DNA of 64,000 bases from Agromyces protaetiae (GCF_004135405.1 NZ_CP035491.1:124001-188000), one strand, 5' to 3'. Counted from the first letter of the stretch, positions 17,150-26,141 are shown. Notes: generated by a model not told the origin, from the letters alone. A program made the numbers and translations.

Positions 17150-19111
17150 TCAGTGCCGAGGCTTGCGGAACGGTCGGTCGCCCCGGTCTTCGCGCGGTGC
17201 ACGGTCGCGGTCGTATCCGCCTTCACGACGCGGGCGGTCGTAGCCGCCGCGGTCGTAGCCGCCGCCGTCGCGGTCGCGGCGCTGCGGGCGACCCGTGTCG
17301 GGACGCAACTCGATGAGCTTGCCGCTGATGCGGGTGCCCGAGAGCCGGTCGAGCACATCGTTCGAGAGGTCGGCGGGCAGCTCGACGAGCGAGAAGTCGG
17401 GGCGGATGTCGATGTGCCCGAAGTCTTCGCGGCGGAGGCCGCCCTCGTTGGCGAGCGCGCCGACGATCTGGCGCGGGTCGACCTTCTGGCGACGCCCGAC
17501 GGCGATGCGGTACGACGCGAACGGACCCGAGCGCGGGCGCGAGCGCCGGCCGTCGCGGTCTTCCCGGTCGGAGCGGGCGCGGTCGTCGCGGAACCGGTCG
17601 GAGCCGCGGTCGCCGCGGTCGCCGCGGTCTCCTCGGTCGTCGCGGAACCGGCGTTCGCCGCGGTCGTCGCGGTCACGGGCCTCACGCGAGCGGGTGTCGC
17701 GGAACGGCCGGTCGTCCTCGGGCGAGAGGAGCAGCGGCGTGTCGCCTTGGGCGAGCACGGCGAGGGCCGCCGCGACATCGGCCTCGGGCACGTCGTGGTG
17801 CGAGACGTAGTGGGCGATGACGTCGCGGAAGCCCTCGATGCGAGCCGTCTCGGCGAGCGCCGCCGTGATGCCCTCGTCGAAGCGCGTGAGGCGCGTGGCG
17901 TTCACGTCTTCGACGGTCGGGAGCTGCATCTGGGTGAGCGGCTGACGCGTCGCGCGCTCGATCGAAGAGAGCAGACGCCGCTCGCGCGGGGTCACGAAGC
18001 TGATCGCGTCGCCCGTGCGGCCCGCGCGGCCCGTGCGGCCGATGCGGTGCACGTACGACTCGGTGTCGGTCGGGATGTCGAAGTTCACCACGTGGCTGAT
18101 GCGGTCGACGTCGAGGCCGCGCGCCGCGACATCCGTCGCGACCAGGATGTCGAGCTTGCCGGCCTTCAACTGGTTGACGGTGCGCTCGCGCTGGGCCTGC
18201 GCGATGTCGCCGTTGATCGCGGCCGCCGAGAACCCGCGCGCGCGGAGCTTCTCGGCGAGCGTCTCGGTCTCGTTCTTCGTGCGCACGAAGACGATGACGC
18301 CCTCGAACGCCTCGACCTCGAGGATGCGCGTGAGGGCGTCGACCTTCTGCGCGTACGAGACGACGAGGTAGCGCTGCGTGATGTTCGCGCCCGTCGTGGT
18401 CTTCGTCTTGACGTTGATCTCGTCGGGATCCTTGAGGTACTGCGCCGAGATGCGGCGGATCGCCGCGGGCATCGTCGCCGAGAACAGCGCGACCTGCTTG
18501 TCGTCGGGGGTGTCGGCGAGGATCGTCTCGACGTCTTCTGCGAAGCCCATCTTGAGCATCTCGTCGGCTTCGTCGAGCACGAGGTACTTGAGCTCGGAGA
18601 GGTCGAGGGTGCCCTTCTCGAGGTGGTCCATGATGCGGCCGGGGGTGCCGACGACGACGTGGACGCCGCGGCGGAGCGCCGAGAGCTGCACGCCGTAGCC
18701 CTGGCCGCCGTAGACGGGCAGCACGTGCACGCCGCGCAGGTGCGACGCGTACCGCTCGAACGCCTCGCACACCTGGAGGGCGAGCTCGCGCGTCGGGGCG
18801 AGCACGAGCGCCTGCGGCGCGTGCTGCGAGACATCCAGCCTCGAGAGAATGGGGAGCGCGAACGCGGCGGTCTTGCCCGTACCGGTCTGCGCCGTGCCGA
18901 GCACGTCGCGGCCCTCGAGGAGCGGCGGGATGGTCGCGGCCTGGATCGCCGACGGGGTCTCGTAGCCGACGTCTTTCAGGGCCTTCAAGACGAGGTCGTC
19001 GAGGCCGAGGTCGGCGAAGGTCGGGCCGGCCGGCTCGGCCGGCTCGGTCGTGGCAGCCGTGTCAGGCGTCTGCGGCGCCTCGGGCTCGTTCTGGGCATCC
19101 GTTGCGCTCAT
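17150..19111 (-). CDS. DEAD-box ATP-dependent RNA helicase (DeaD/CsdA type)
   Basis: A 653-residue cytosolic helicase. Core motifs in order: Q motif region (FADLGLDDLVLKAL...PSAIQAATIP), AQTGTGKTAAF (motif I), PTRELALQV (Ia), VLDEADEMLKMGF (II), FSATMP (III), then VATDVAARGLDVDRIS and HRIGRTGRAGRTG (V and VI). Past residue 450 there are two low-complexity RGG/DRGDR stretches flanking a small DbpA/CsdA-like RNA-binding fold (YRIAVGRRQKVDPRQIVGAL...FSLVELPADLS). Such helicases remodel rRNA and mRNA, often in the cold. A TACCGT box seven bases before ATG 19111 indicates a leaderless transcript. Confidence 0.93.
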   Translation of the reverse strand: MSATDAQNEPEAPQTPDTAATTEPAEPAGPTFADLGLDDLVLKALKDVGYETPSAIQAATIPPLLEGRDVLGTAQTGTGKTAAFALPILSRLDVSQHAPQALVLAPTRELALQVCEAFERYASHLRGVHVLPVYGGQGYGVQLSALRRGVHVVVGTPGRIMDHLEKGTLDLSELKYLVLDEADEMLKMGFAEDVETILADTPDDKQVALFSATMPAAIRRISAQYLKDPDEINVKTKTTTGANITQRYLVVSYAQKVDALTRILEVEAFEGVIVFVRTKNETETLAEKLRARGFSAAAINGDIAQAQRERTVNQLKAGKLDILVATDVAARGLDVDRISHVVNFDIPTDTESYVHRIGRTGRAGRTGDAISFVTPRERRLLSSIERATRQPLTQMQLPTVEDVNATRLTRFDEGITAALAETARIEGFRDVIAHYVSHHDVPEADVAAALAVLAQGDTPLLLSPEDDRPFRDTRSREARDRDDRGERRFRDDRGDRGDRGDRGSDRFRDDRARSDREDRDGRRSRPRSGPFASYRIAVGRRQKVDPRQIVGALANEGGLRREDFGHIDIRPDFSLVELPADLSNDVLDRLSGTRISGKLIELRPDTGRPQRRDRDGGGYDRGGYDRPRREGGYDRDRAPREDRGDRPFRKPRH

Positions 19112-19118
19112 AGGCTCA

Positions 19119-19124
19119 ACGGTA
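19119..19124 (-). promoter_or_regulatory. leaderless-type -10 box of the RNA helicase gene
   Basis: On the minus strand TACCGT is followed by seven bases and then the helicase ATG, so transcription should start at or next to the start codon. No Shine-Dalgarno sequence is present in between. The same TANNNT-N6/7-start arrangement recurs before many genes in this window. Confidence 0.5.
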
Positions 19125-19150
19125 GTGCGTGGGCATGTGCGATGGCTGAT

Positions 19151-19181
19151 GGATGCCTCGGGCGGTGAGCCCGAGGCATCC
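19151..19181. terminator. hairpin terminator made of two inverted GGATGCCTCG copies
   Basis: GGATGCCTCGGGC, a five-base loop GGTGA, and the exact complement form a 13-base-pair stem five bases after the SDR stop codon on the minus strand. Each arm contains a complete copy of the dispersed 10-mer, in inverted orientation. No U tract follows. It probably ends the SDR transcript before the helicase promoter. Confidence 0.7.
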
Positions 19182-19186
19182 GCGAC

Positions 19187-20026
19187 TCAGCCCTGGGGCA
19201 GCTTGATCGCGCCCGAGCGGACGCCCGCGACGGTGCCGCCGTCGACGAGGAGATCGGTGCCCGTGATGAACGACGCGTCGGCGCTGAGCAGGAACGCGGC
19301 GGCGTTCGCGATGTCGGCGGGCGTCCCGATGCGGCCGGTGCCCGAGCCGGAGATCATGGCACGCATGCCTTCTCCCGACTCGCCCGCGAGCTCCTGCTGG
19401 CCCATGGGCGTCGAGATCACGCCGGGGCTGATCGTGTTCACACGGGCGCCGCGGGCGCCCCACGCGAGGCTCGCGGCCTGCACGCGCACCTGATTGCCGC
19501 GCTTGGCGATGCTGTACGCCGCACCCGCGTTGGGGAGCGCGCCTTCGGCGAGGAACGGCAGGCCGAGGAGGTCGTCGGTCGGCGTGAGGGCGAGAGCGGC
19601 TTCGAGTTCGGCGGGGAACTGCCCGATGCCGAACGTGCCCGCCATGCTCGCGATGACGACGCCTGCGCCGCCGTCGGCGATGACGCGGCCGAACTCGTCG
19701 AGGCTGTAGGCGACGCCCGCGAGGTCGACGTGGAGGATCGCGGCGGTCGGCGCCTGCACGGGCGAGAGCCCGGCGGTGTGGACCACCTTGACGACGGGCC
19801 CCAGTGCAGCGGCGGCATCGGCGAGCGCCGCGACCGACTCGCGCGACGAGACATCCACCTTCTGGGCGGTGACGTCGAACCCGTCGCCGCGCAGCGCCGT
19901 CGCGACGCGCTCGAGCAGCGCTTCGTTGAAGTCGCCGAGCACCACCTTGTGCCCCGCTCCCACGCGCCGGGCGATGGCTTCGCCCATCCCGCCGACGCCG
20001 ATGACGACCAGCACTCCGTTCGACAT
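19187..20026 (-). CDS. SDR family oxidoreductase
   Basis: ATG 20026 follows AAGGAG, giving 279 residues. Residues 1-20 (GVLVVIGVGGMGEAIARRVG) are a Rossmann NAD(P)-binding motif with G-x-G-G-M-G instead of the classical TGxxxGxG. DVSSRE, VVHTAGLSP and IASMAGTFG follow, then the catalytic Tyr-Lys in AAYSIAKRGNQVRV (Y-x-x-x-K). ARVNTISPGVISTPMGQ and the C-terminal FITGTDLLVDGGTVAG are standard classical SDR elements. It reduces or oxidises a carbonyl/alcohol; the substrate is unknown. It is divergent from a TetR regulator, which probably controls it. Confidence 0.9.
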   Translation of the reverse strand: MSNGVLVVIGVGGMGEAIARRVGAGHKVVLGDFNEALLERVATALRGDGFDVTAQKVDVSSRESVAALADAAAALGPVVKVVHTAGLSPVQAPTAAILHVDLAGVAYSLDEFGRVIADGGAGVVIASMAGTFGIGQFPAELEAALALTPTDDLLGLPFLAEGALPNAGAAYSIAKRGNQVRVQAASLAWGARGARVNTISPGVISTPMGQQELAGESGEGMRAMISGSGTGRIGTPADIANAAAFLLSADASFITGTDLLVDGGTVAGVRSGAIKLPQG

Positions 20027-20040
20027 GATGCTCCTTCGCA

Positions 20041-20071
20041 ACATTTACAAGACACTTTGTCTCGTTATACG
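20041..20071. promoter_or_regulatory. shared SDR/TetR regulatory region with AGACA-CTT-TGTCT repeat
   Basis: In the 77-base divergent spacer, AGACA and TGTCT are inverted around CTT at 20050-20062, the AT-richest part of the region. It lies between the two start codons, where a TetR dimer could silence the SDR gene and itself. The TetR -10 box (TACCGT, 20092-20097) is just downstream. Confidence 0.4.
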
Positions 20072-20103
20072 GAATGCTACTCCTCCCCGGCTACCGTGGA
20101 CGC

Positions 20104-20679
20104 ATGAGCGAGCCCGCGAGAGGACGACCGCGCAGCGAGCGATCGCGCCGCGCGGTGCTCGACGCGACGTCGACGCTCCTCAGTGAGTCCGGCTACGAAC
20201 GCCTCACGATCGACGGGATCGCGACCGCCGCGGGCGTCAGCCGCCAGACCGTCTACCGGTGGTGGCCCGCCAAATCGGCGATCGTCGCCGAGGCGGTCGT
20301 CGAGGGGGTCATCGCACTGCCCTCGACACCGCCCGCGCCGACGGGGCATCCGCTCGACGACCTGCGCTCGTTCCTGCGCACGCTCGTCGCGACGAGCGCC
20401 GACCCCGCGAACGCGACGCTCGTGCGGGCACTCGCCGCGGCAGCGGCCGACGACGCACCCGGCGCCTCGACGATCACCTCGACCGTGACCGCCCCGACGC
20501 GAGACGAGCTCGCGAGCCGAATCGCCGCGGCGACCGCGGCCGGCGATGTACGCGCGAGCCTCGATCCGCGGATCGCCGCGGATGCGCTCCTCGGTGCCGT
20601 GCTCTTCCGCACGCTCGCGCACATCGAACTCACGCCCGAGTACGCCGACGCGCTCTTCGACGGGCTGCTCGCCCGCTGA
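20104..20679 (+). CDS. TetR family transcriptional regulator
   Basis: A 191-residue regulator. The DNA-binding domain reads GRPRSERSRRAVLDATSTLLSESGYERLTIDGIATAAGVSRQTVYRWWPAKSAIVAEAVVEG, with 'VSRQTVYRWWPAK' as recognition helix and turn, typical of the TetR_C_11/AcrR-like group. The rest is an Ala-rich ligand domain with ALLGAVLFRTLAHIELTPEYADALFDGLL at the end. The start is fixed by a TACCGT box with six bases to ATG 20104 (leaderless). It is divergent from the SDR gene and converges with an MFS gene. Confidence 0.9.
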   Translation: MSEPARGRPRSERSRRAVLDATSTLLSESGYERLTIDGIATAAGVSRQTVYRWWPAKSAIVAEAVVEGVIALPSTPPAPTGHPLDDLRSFLRTLVATSADPANATLVRALAAAAADDAPGASTITSTVTAPTRDELASRIAAATAAGDVRASLDPRIAADALLGAVLFRTLAHIELTPEYADALFDGLLAR

Positions 20680-20710
20680 CGATGCCGTCGGCAGGGCCTC
20701 AGCACAACGC

Positions 20711-21916
20711 CTACGCGCGAGCCCGCACCCGCAGCAGCGCCGCCGCCGCGGCGAACACGATGACCGCGACGCCGTACCCGTAGGCCGTGACGCCGAGCGT
20801 CAGCACCGGCACGAGAACGCCCGCGAGCACGGCGGGCACGCCGAAGGCGAGATACGCCACGGTGTAGATCGACGCGAACACCTCGGCGCGCTGGCCCGGC
20901 TCAACGGCGGGAGCGATCGACCGCAGCACGCCCATGAACGCCGTGCCGAAGCCCGTGCCCGCGACGATCACGGCGACGAGATACGCCGGCAGCGAGTGCA
21001 GCGCGAGAGCGGCGAGGGTCAACGCCGTGCCCACGGCGAGCGCGCTCGTGCCGTAGATCGTGATCTGCCGGGCGCTCCGCTTGCGGATGAGGAACGCCGC
21101 GACACCGCCCGATCCCGCGAGGAGCGAGATCGCGAGGCCCTGCCAGAGGTGGTCGGCGACGCCGAACTGGGTGCGGACGATCGAGGCGCCGAGCGAGAGG
21201 AAGAGTCCGCCGGTCGCCCAGCCCGCGAGCACGGCGGGCGCGCTCACGAGGAAGAGCCTCCGCACGGGGGCGGGGATCGCGACGCGCGGGCGGAGCGAGG
21301 CCGCCCACCCCTCGTGCCGCGGCCAGGTCTCGGGGGCGAGCCATGCCGCGCCCGCGAGGGCGACGAAGGCGACCACGAGCGGGGCGAAGACGACGAGGAG
21401 CGGGTCGGCCGCGACATCCAGCACCGCACCGGCCGCGATCGCGCCGATCGCGAGCCCGGCCATGGGGGCGACCGAGTTCCAGACGGCCGCCGATCCCGGC
21501 CGGTTCGCGGGCTCGAGGTCGGCGATCGCGGCCGACAGCGCAGACAGCAGGATGCCGCTCGCGAGCCCCTGCAGCGCGCGGGCGCCGTAGAGGAGACCGA
21601 CGGAGTCGGCGTGCCAGAAGAGGAGCACGCTCAGCGCGAGGACGGCGAAGCCCGCGCTGATGACGGGCCGGCGCCCCAGGTGGTCGGAGAGCGAGCCCAT
21701 CGTGAGGAGGGCCGCGAGGAGCACGACGGCGTAGACGGCGAAGATGCCCGTGATGGTTCCGGGGTCGAGACCGAGACGCTGCTGCAGCACGGGGTAGAAG
21801 GGCGACGGCGCGCTCGCTGCGGCCATCATGACGGTGATGCCGGTGATCGCGAGCGCGAAGCCCGTGCGTGTGCGGCTCGTCTTCTGCTCCGGTACCGCGG
21901 TGAGCGTGTCGGTCAT
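20711..21916 (-). CDS. MFS transporter
   Basis: A 401-residue, twelve-helix-type transporter starting at ATG 21916. N-terminal helices carry ASAPSPFYPVLQQRLGLDPGTITGIFAVYAVVLLAALLTMG and motif A GSLSDHLGRRPVISAGF (about 67-83); ARALQGLASGILLSALSAAI follows. The C-terminal half begins near PAPVRRLFLVSAPAVLAGW. The layout matches the drug/sugar-exporter MFS class common in actinobacteria. It is divergent from an ArsR-type regulator gene, whose product is likely its repressor. Confidence 0.85.
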   Translation of the reverse strand: MTDTLTAVPEQKTSRTRTGFALAITGITVMMAAASAPSPFYPVLQQRLGLDPGTITGIFAVYAVVLLAALLTMGSLSDHLGRRPVISAGFAVLALSVLLFWHADSVGLLYGARALQGLASGILLSALSAAIADLEPANRPGSAAVWNSVAPMAGLAIGAIAAGAVLDVAADPLLVVFAPLVVAFVALAGAAWLAPETWPRHEGWAASLRPRVAIPAPVRRLFLVSAPAVLAGWATGGLFLSLGASIVRTQFGVADHLWQGLAISLLAGSGGVAAFLIRKRSARQITIYGTSALAVGTALTLAALALHSLPAYLVAVIVAGTGFGTAFMGVLRSIAPAVEPGQRAEVFASIYTVAYLAFGVPAVLAGVLVPVLTLGVTAYGYGVAVIVFAAAAALLRVRARA

Positions 21917-21995
21917 TCGCGACTCCAATCGTTCTAGAAGATTCGAACAATCGGATGTCCCAGACATTCCCAGATTCTTCAAATAATCTCGAACC
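21917..21995. promoter_or_regulatory. divergent MFS/ArsR promoter with repeated TTCGAAC-like elements
   Basis: The 79-base spacer is AT-rich for this genome. GTTC and GAAC bracket a 10-base centre (GTTCTAGAAGATTCGAAC), and a related TCTCGAAC follows later, suggesting operator half-sites. TAATCT at 21984-21989 is followed by six bases and the GTG start of the ArsR gene, a leaderless -10 arrangement. Confidence 0.5.
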
Positions 21996-22316
21996 GTGGC
22001 TTCCGCCGTCGACCTTCCGCACCCCGCCGCGAGCGACATCACGCTCGGCGGCATCCTCTTCGCGCTCAGCGATCCCGAACGGCTCGCGATCGCACGACAG
22101 GTCTCGGGCGGACCGACAGACATGGCGGCCTGCGCGGCGACCGACCCCGACATGCCGAAGTCGACCCGCTCCCACCTCTTCAAGGTGCTGCGCGAGAACG
22201 GCGTCATCCGCAACGAGCCGAACGGCCGCCGCCGCACGATCTCGCTCCGCCGCGACGAGATCGACGAGCGCTTCCCGGGCCTCCTCGACGCGATCCTCGG
22301 CGCGTCGGCCGAGTAG
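21996..22316 (+). CDS. ArsR-like winged-helix transcriptional regulator
   Basis: A 106-residue protein starting at GTG 21996, set by a leaderless -10 box six bases before it. The winged helix is GGILFALSDPERLAIARQV, then PKSTRSHLFKVLRENGVIRNEPNGRRRTISLRRDEIDERFPGLLDAIL. 'STRSHLFKVLRENGVI' is the recognition helix. It lacks the CxC metal motif of ArsR/SmtB sensors, so it is more likely a drug or redox-type regulator of the divergent MFS gene. Confidence 0.85.
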   Translation: MASAVDLPHPAASDITLGGILFALSDPERLAIARQVSGGPTDMAACAATDPDMPKSTRSHLFKVLRENGVIRNEPNGRRRTISLRRDEIDERFPGLLDAILGASAE

Positions 22317-22336
22317 GCAGAAACCGCGAACCGGCG

Positions 22337-22780
22337 CTACTCCGAGATCGCCCGCAGGATCGCGCGCATCCCCTGCGCGAGCGCCGCGAGGTCGTCGACG
22401 GGCACCCGCTCGAGCACCTCGCGCCCGAGCTGTTCGCGGCTCGACGAGAGCCTGAGCACGATCTCGCGCCCGTCTGCCGTCGCGTGGACGAGCCGCACGC
22501 GGTGGTCGCGCTCGTCGAGCACGCGCGCGACGAGTCCCTGGGTCTCGAGCCGGTCGACGATGCCCGAGATCGTCGCCATCGAGACGCCGAGCTCCTGCGC
22601 GAGCCGTTGCCCGCTCATGCCGTCGGAGACGACGAGCATCGTGAGGAGCTTGAGCTGCTGGATCGTGAGGTCGATCTCGAGGAGCGAGCGGACGAGCGAA
22701 GACAGCGAGGAGTTCTCCATCGCCTGCCCGATCGCCTCGATCTCGCCGAGGAGTTCGGCGCGCTTCGCGTCGTCGGTCAC
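22337..22780 (-). CDS. MarR family transcriptional regulator
   Basis: A 147-residue MarR protein starting at GTG 22780: a TACGGT box ends six bases earlier, again leaderless. The winged helix-turn-helix is LTIQQLKLLTMLVVSDGMSGQRLAQELGVSMATISGIVDRLETQGLVARVLDERDHRVRLVHATADG, with the wing 'DERDHR' conserved across MarR proteins. It is divergent from a large RND exporter gene, a classical repressor-pump pair, and probably responds to a lipophilic or phenolic substrate. Confidence 0.9.
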   Translation of the reverse strand: MTDDAKRAELLGEIEAIGQAMENSSLSSLVRSLLEIDLTIQQLKLLTMLVVSDGMSGQRLAQELGVSMATISGIVDRLETQGLVARVLDERDHRVRLVHATADGREIVLRLSSSREQLGREVLERVPVDDLAALAQGMRAILRAISE

Positions 22781-22890
22781 AGGTTCACCGTAGCGCCGTC
22801 ATTCCCAGTCGGGACACAGCGAGACTTGGTTAGCCTCGACCTAAGCTTCGCGCGAAGCGAAGCATCCTGTCTGCCGGAGGCCACCCACCC
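22781..22890. promoter_or_regulatory. divergent MarR/RND promoter with 14-bp palindrome
   Basis: GCTTCGCGCGAAGC (22845-22858) is a perfect 14-base palindrome 32 bases before the RND start and is the best MarR operator candidate. Just left of it GGTTAGCCTCGACCTAAGC contains TTAG/CTAA halves resembling a DtxR/IdeR iron box but with altered spacing, so iron control is only a weak possibility. GGAGG precedes the RND ATG by ten bases. Confidence 0.5.
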
Positions 22891-25800
22891 ATGTTCCGCT
22901 TGGCGAGATTCAGTCTCGCGAACCGCGCGCTCGTCGCCCTCGTGACCCTCGTGATCACGGGCTTCGGGCTCTTCTCGATGACCCAGCTGAAGCAAGAGCT
23001 CATCCCGTCGATCGAGTTCCCGCAGTCCCAGATCGTCACCGTCGTGCCGGGCGCGAGCCCCGAAGTGATCGACGAGCAGATCGGCCTGCCGCTCTCGAAG
23101 GCGCTCGAGGCGATCCCCGAGGTCGAGTCGGTCGTCGCGACATCGTCGTCGAGCGTCTCGACCATCTCGGTCGCCTACGCGTACGGCACCGACGCGAAGG
23201 AGTTCCAGGCGTCGGTGCAGGACGCCATCGACGGTCTCGAGGGCGTCCTGCCGTCGGATGCCTCGCCGCAGGTCCTCGCGGGATCGAGCTCGGCGCTGCC
23301 GATCATGTTCCTCACGGCGTCCTCGGCAGACCGCACTCCGGCCGAACTCACGGCCGACCTCCGCGATGTCGTCGTGCCGAAGCTCGAGGGCATCGAGGGC
23401 GTCCGCGCCGCGACCGTCTCGGGCGCGCAGACCGAGCGCGTCGTCATCACGCCCGACCTCCAAGAGCTCGGCGCCCTCGGCATCTCCCCCACGGCGATCT
23501 CCGACGCCCTGAAGGCCAACGGCATGACCCTGCCGATGGGGTCCATCGCCGAAGACGGGAGCCTCCGGCCCGTGCAGGGCGGCAGCGCCATCGTCTCCCT
23601 CGACGACCTGCGTGCACTGCCCCTCGCGTCGACGACGCAACCCGGCACCGTCGCAGAGCTCGGCGACGTGGCATCCGTCGACGTCGTCGCAGAGACGCCC
23701 ACCTCGATCACGCGCACGAACGGCGACGAAGCGCTCTCGGTCATGGTGACCGCGACGCAGGACGCCGACATCGTCGCCGTCTCGCACGCAGTGAACACGG
23801 CGCTCGACGACCTCCGCGACGAGCTCTCCGACGTCGACCTCACGGTCATGTTCGACCAGGCGCCGTTCATCGAGGAGTCGATCCAGCACCTCGCGATCGA
23901 GGGCCTGCTCGGCCTCGTCTTCGCGGTCGTCGTGATCCTCATCTTCCTGCGCTCGGTGCGGCCGACCCTCGTGACGGCCATCTCGATCCCGCTCTCGGTG
24001 CTCGTGACCTTCATCGGGCTGAACCTCGGCGGCCACTCGCTCAACATGCTGACGCTCGGCGCGCTCACGATCGCGATCGGCCGCGTCGTCGACGACTCGA
24101 TCGTCGTCATCGAGAACATCAAGCGGCACCTCTCGTACGGCGAGCGGAAGCAGCACGCGATCCTCGCGGGCGTGCGCGAAGTGGCCGGCGCCATCACGTC
24201 GTCGACCCTCACGACCGTCGCCGTGTTCCTCCCGATCGCCGTCGTCGGCGGACTCGTCGGCGAGCTCTTCGCGCCGTTCGCGCTGACCGTCACGATCGCG
24301 ATGCTCTCCTCGCTCCTCGTGTCGCTCACGATCGTGCCCGTGCTGTCGTACTGGTTCCTGAAGCAGCCCGGCGGTGCCGGTGACACAGCGGCGGATGTCT
24401 CGGCCGACGCCGACGCCAAGGTCGCCGCCGTCCGTGCCGAGGCAGAAGCGAAGGAGCGCAAGTCCTGGCTCCAGCGCGTGTACACGCCCGTGCTGCGCGG
24501 CACGCAGAAGCATCCGGTCATCACGCTCGTCGCGTCGGTGCTCCTGCTCGTCGTGACCCTCGGATCGGCGTCGTTCCTCAAGGTCGACTTCCTCGGCTCG
24601 ACGGGGCAGAACTCGCTCACCGTGACGCAGGAGTTCCCGGCCGGCACCGACCTCGACACGATCTCGTCCGGGGCATCCGAGGTCGAGGACGCGCTCCTCG
24701 CGGTCGACGGCGTCGAGGACGTCATGCTGACCGCGGGAAGCGGCGGCGGCGCGATGGCGATGCTCGGCGGCGGGTCGACGTCGGCGACGTTCATCGTCAA
24801 CACCGACAAGGGCGCCGACCAGGTCGCCCTCAAGCAGGACGTGCGCGACGCGCTCGACGCGATCGACGGCGCGGGCGAGATCGCGCTGGCGGATGCCTCC
24901 GCCGCGGGCGGCTTCGGCGGCACGGTCGACGTCCAGGTCAGCGCGCGCGGCGAAGACGAGCTCGCGACCGCCGCGAGCGCGGTATACGACGCCCTCGCCG
25001 ACACCCCGAAGGCCGCCGCGGTCGCCTCGAACCTCGCGCCTGCGCAGCCCATCGTGCAGGTGACGGTCGACCGTGCCGAGGCGCTCCGCCAGGGGCTCAC
25101 CGAGATGCAGGTGCTCGGCATCGCCGCGAACGCGCTCTCGCCGCAGTCGGTCGGCAAGATCACGCTCGACGGGGAAGAGCTCTCGATCTTCGTGAACACG
25201 ACGACCCCGCCTGCGACCGTCGAGGAGCTCCGCGACGTGCTGCTCCCGACCGCGGCGGGCTTCGCCCCGCTCACGTCGGTCGCATCCGTCGAGGAGGTCA
25301 CCGTGCCGACCTCGATCACGCGCGACGGCGGCGACCTCACCGCGACGATCTCGATCACGCCCGACGAGGGCGAGCTCGGCGCCGTGACCGCCTCGGTCAC
25401 CGAGTCGCTCGCAGACCTCGACCTGCCCGAGGGTGCGACCGCCGAGATCGGCGGGCTCGCTGCGACGCAGGCGGAGTCCTTCGGCCAGCTCGGACTCGCG
25501 ATGCTCGTCGCGATCGCGCTCGTGTTCATGCTCCTCGTGGCGACGTTCCGGTCGCTCGTGCAGCCGCTCATCCTGCTCGTGTCGATCCCGTTCGCGGCGA
25601 CCGGCGCGATCGGGCTGCTGCTCGCGACGGGCACGCCGCTCGGCATCTCGGCGCTCATCGGCATGCTCATGCTGATCGGCATCGTCGTGACGAACGCGAT
25701 CGTGCTCATCGACCTCGTGAACCAGTACCGCGAACAGGGCCAATCGGTCGCCGACGCCGTCTTCAACGGCGCGCGTCAGCGGCTCCGGCCCATCCTCATG

Positions 25801-26079
25801 ACGGCGCTCGCGACGATCTTCGCGCTCACGCCCATGGCGCTCGGCGTCACGGGATCGAGCGGGTTCATCTCGCAGGACCTCGCGATCGTCGTCATCGGCG
25901 GCCTCGTGTCGTCGACGCTCCTCACGCTCATCCTCGTGCCGGTGCTCTACCGGCTCATCGAGGGTCGGCGCGAGCGCAGGGCCGCCAAGCGCGCGGCGCG
26001 CGCGGGCGAGGCGGGCGTCGCGGCGGCGGCGGCTTCGCCTGAGACGGCACCGGACGACACTCCGGTTCCGGCCGTGTAG
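22891..26079 (+). CDS. RND superfamily efflux permease (AcrB/HAE1-like)
   Basis: A 1062-residue polytopic protein with the two-fold RND plan: TM1 near residue 15-30, a large loop, TM2-6 (GLLGLVFAVVVILIFLRSVRP...), a second loop from about 545, and TM8-12 (LGLAMLVAIALVFMLLVATFRS...). Early loop text GASPEVIDEQIGLPLSKALEAIPEVESV matches HAE-1 porter domains, and GRVVDDSIVVIENI in TM4 carries the acidic proton-relay residues; QRLRPILMTALATIFALTPMALG is the matching late motif. Gram-positive relatives (SwrC/YerP) export surfactants or fatty acids. No adaptor or outer-membrane factor is present. A divergent MarR gene probably represses it. Confidence 0.92.
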   Translation: MFRLARFSLANRALVALVTLVITGFGLFSMTQLKQELIPSIEFPQSQIVTVVPGASPEVIDEQIGLPLSKALEAIPEVESVVATSSSSVSTISVAYAYGTDAKEFQASVQDAIDGLEGVLPSDASPQVLAGSSSALPIMFLTASSADRTPAELTADLRDVVVPKLEGIEGVRAATVSGAQTERVVITPDLQELGALGISPTAISDALKANGMTLPMGSIAEDGSLRPVQGGSAIVSLDDLRALPLASTTQPGTVAELGDVASVDVVAETPTSITRTNGDEALSVMVTATQDADIVAVSHAVNTALDDLRDELSDVDLTVMFDQAPFIEESIQHLAIEGLLGLVFAVVVILIFLRSVRPTLVTAISIPLSVLVTFIGLNLGGHSLNMLTLGALTIAIGRVVDDSIVVIENIKRHLSYGERKQHAILAGVREVAGAITSSTLTTVAVFLPIAVVGGLVGELFAPFALTVTIAMLSSLLVSLTIVPVLSYWFLKQPGGAGDTAADVSADADAKVAAVRAEAEAKERKSWLQRVYTPVLRGTQKHPVITLVASVLLLVVTLGSASFLKVDFLGSTGQNSLTVTQEFPAGTDLDTISSGASEVEDALLAVDGVEDVMLTAGSGGGAMAMLGGGSTSATFIVNTDKGADQVALKQDVRDALDAIDGAGEIALADASAAGGFGGTVDVQVSARGEDELATAASAVYDALADTPKAAAVASNLAPAQPIVQVTVDRAEALRQGLTEMQVLGIAANALSPQSVGKITLDGEELSIFVNTTTPPATVEELRDVLLPTAAGFAPLTSVASVEEVTVPTSITRDGGDLTATISITPDEGELGAVTASVTESLADLDLPEGATAEIGGLAATQAESFGQLGLAMLVAIALVFMLLVATFRSLVQPLILLVSIPFAATGAIGLLLATGTPLGISALIGMLMLIGIVVTNAIVLIDLVNQYREQGQSVADAVFNGARQRLRPILMTALATIFALTPMALGVTGSSGFISQDLAIVVIGGLVSSTLLTLILVPVLYRLIEGRRERRAAKRAARAGEAGVAAAAASPETAPDDTPVPAV

Positions 26080-26102
26080 CTCCGCACGCACGGCGTACGC
26101 GG

Positions 26103-26133
26103 CGGGCGCCCGGTCCTCGGATTCGGGCGCCCG
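26103..26133. terminator. bidirectional GC hairpin between RND gene and DUF2165 gene
   Basis: Two copies of the self-complementary CGGGCGCCCG are separated by 11 bases, giving a ten-base-pair stem. It sits 23 bases after the RND stop and 8 bases beyond the convergent gene's stop, the position of a shared terminator. Confidence 0.6.
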
Positions 26134-26141
26134 TCGGCGTC

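Noticed and set aside
22826-22846. IdeR/DtxR iron box before the RND gene
   Set aside because: Only half-sites resemble the TTAGG-CCTAA consensus and the spacing is off by one base; the neighbouring perfect palindrome and divergent MarR gene are a better explanation.
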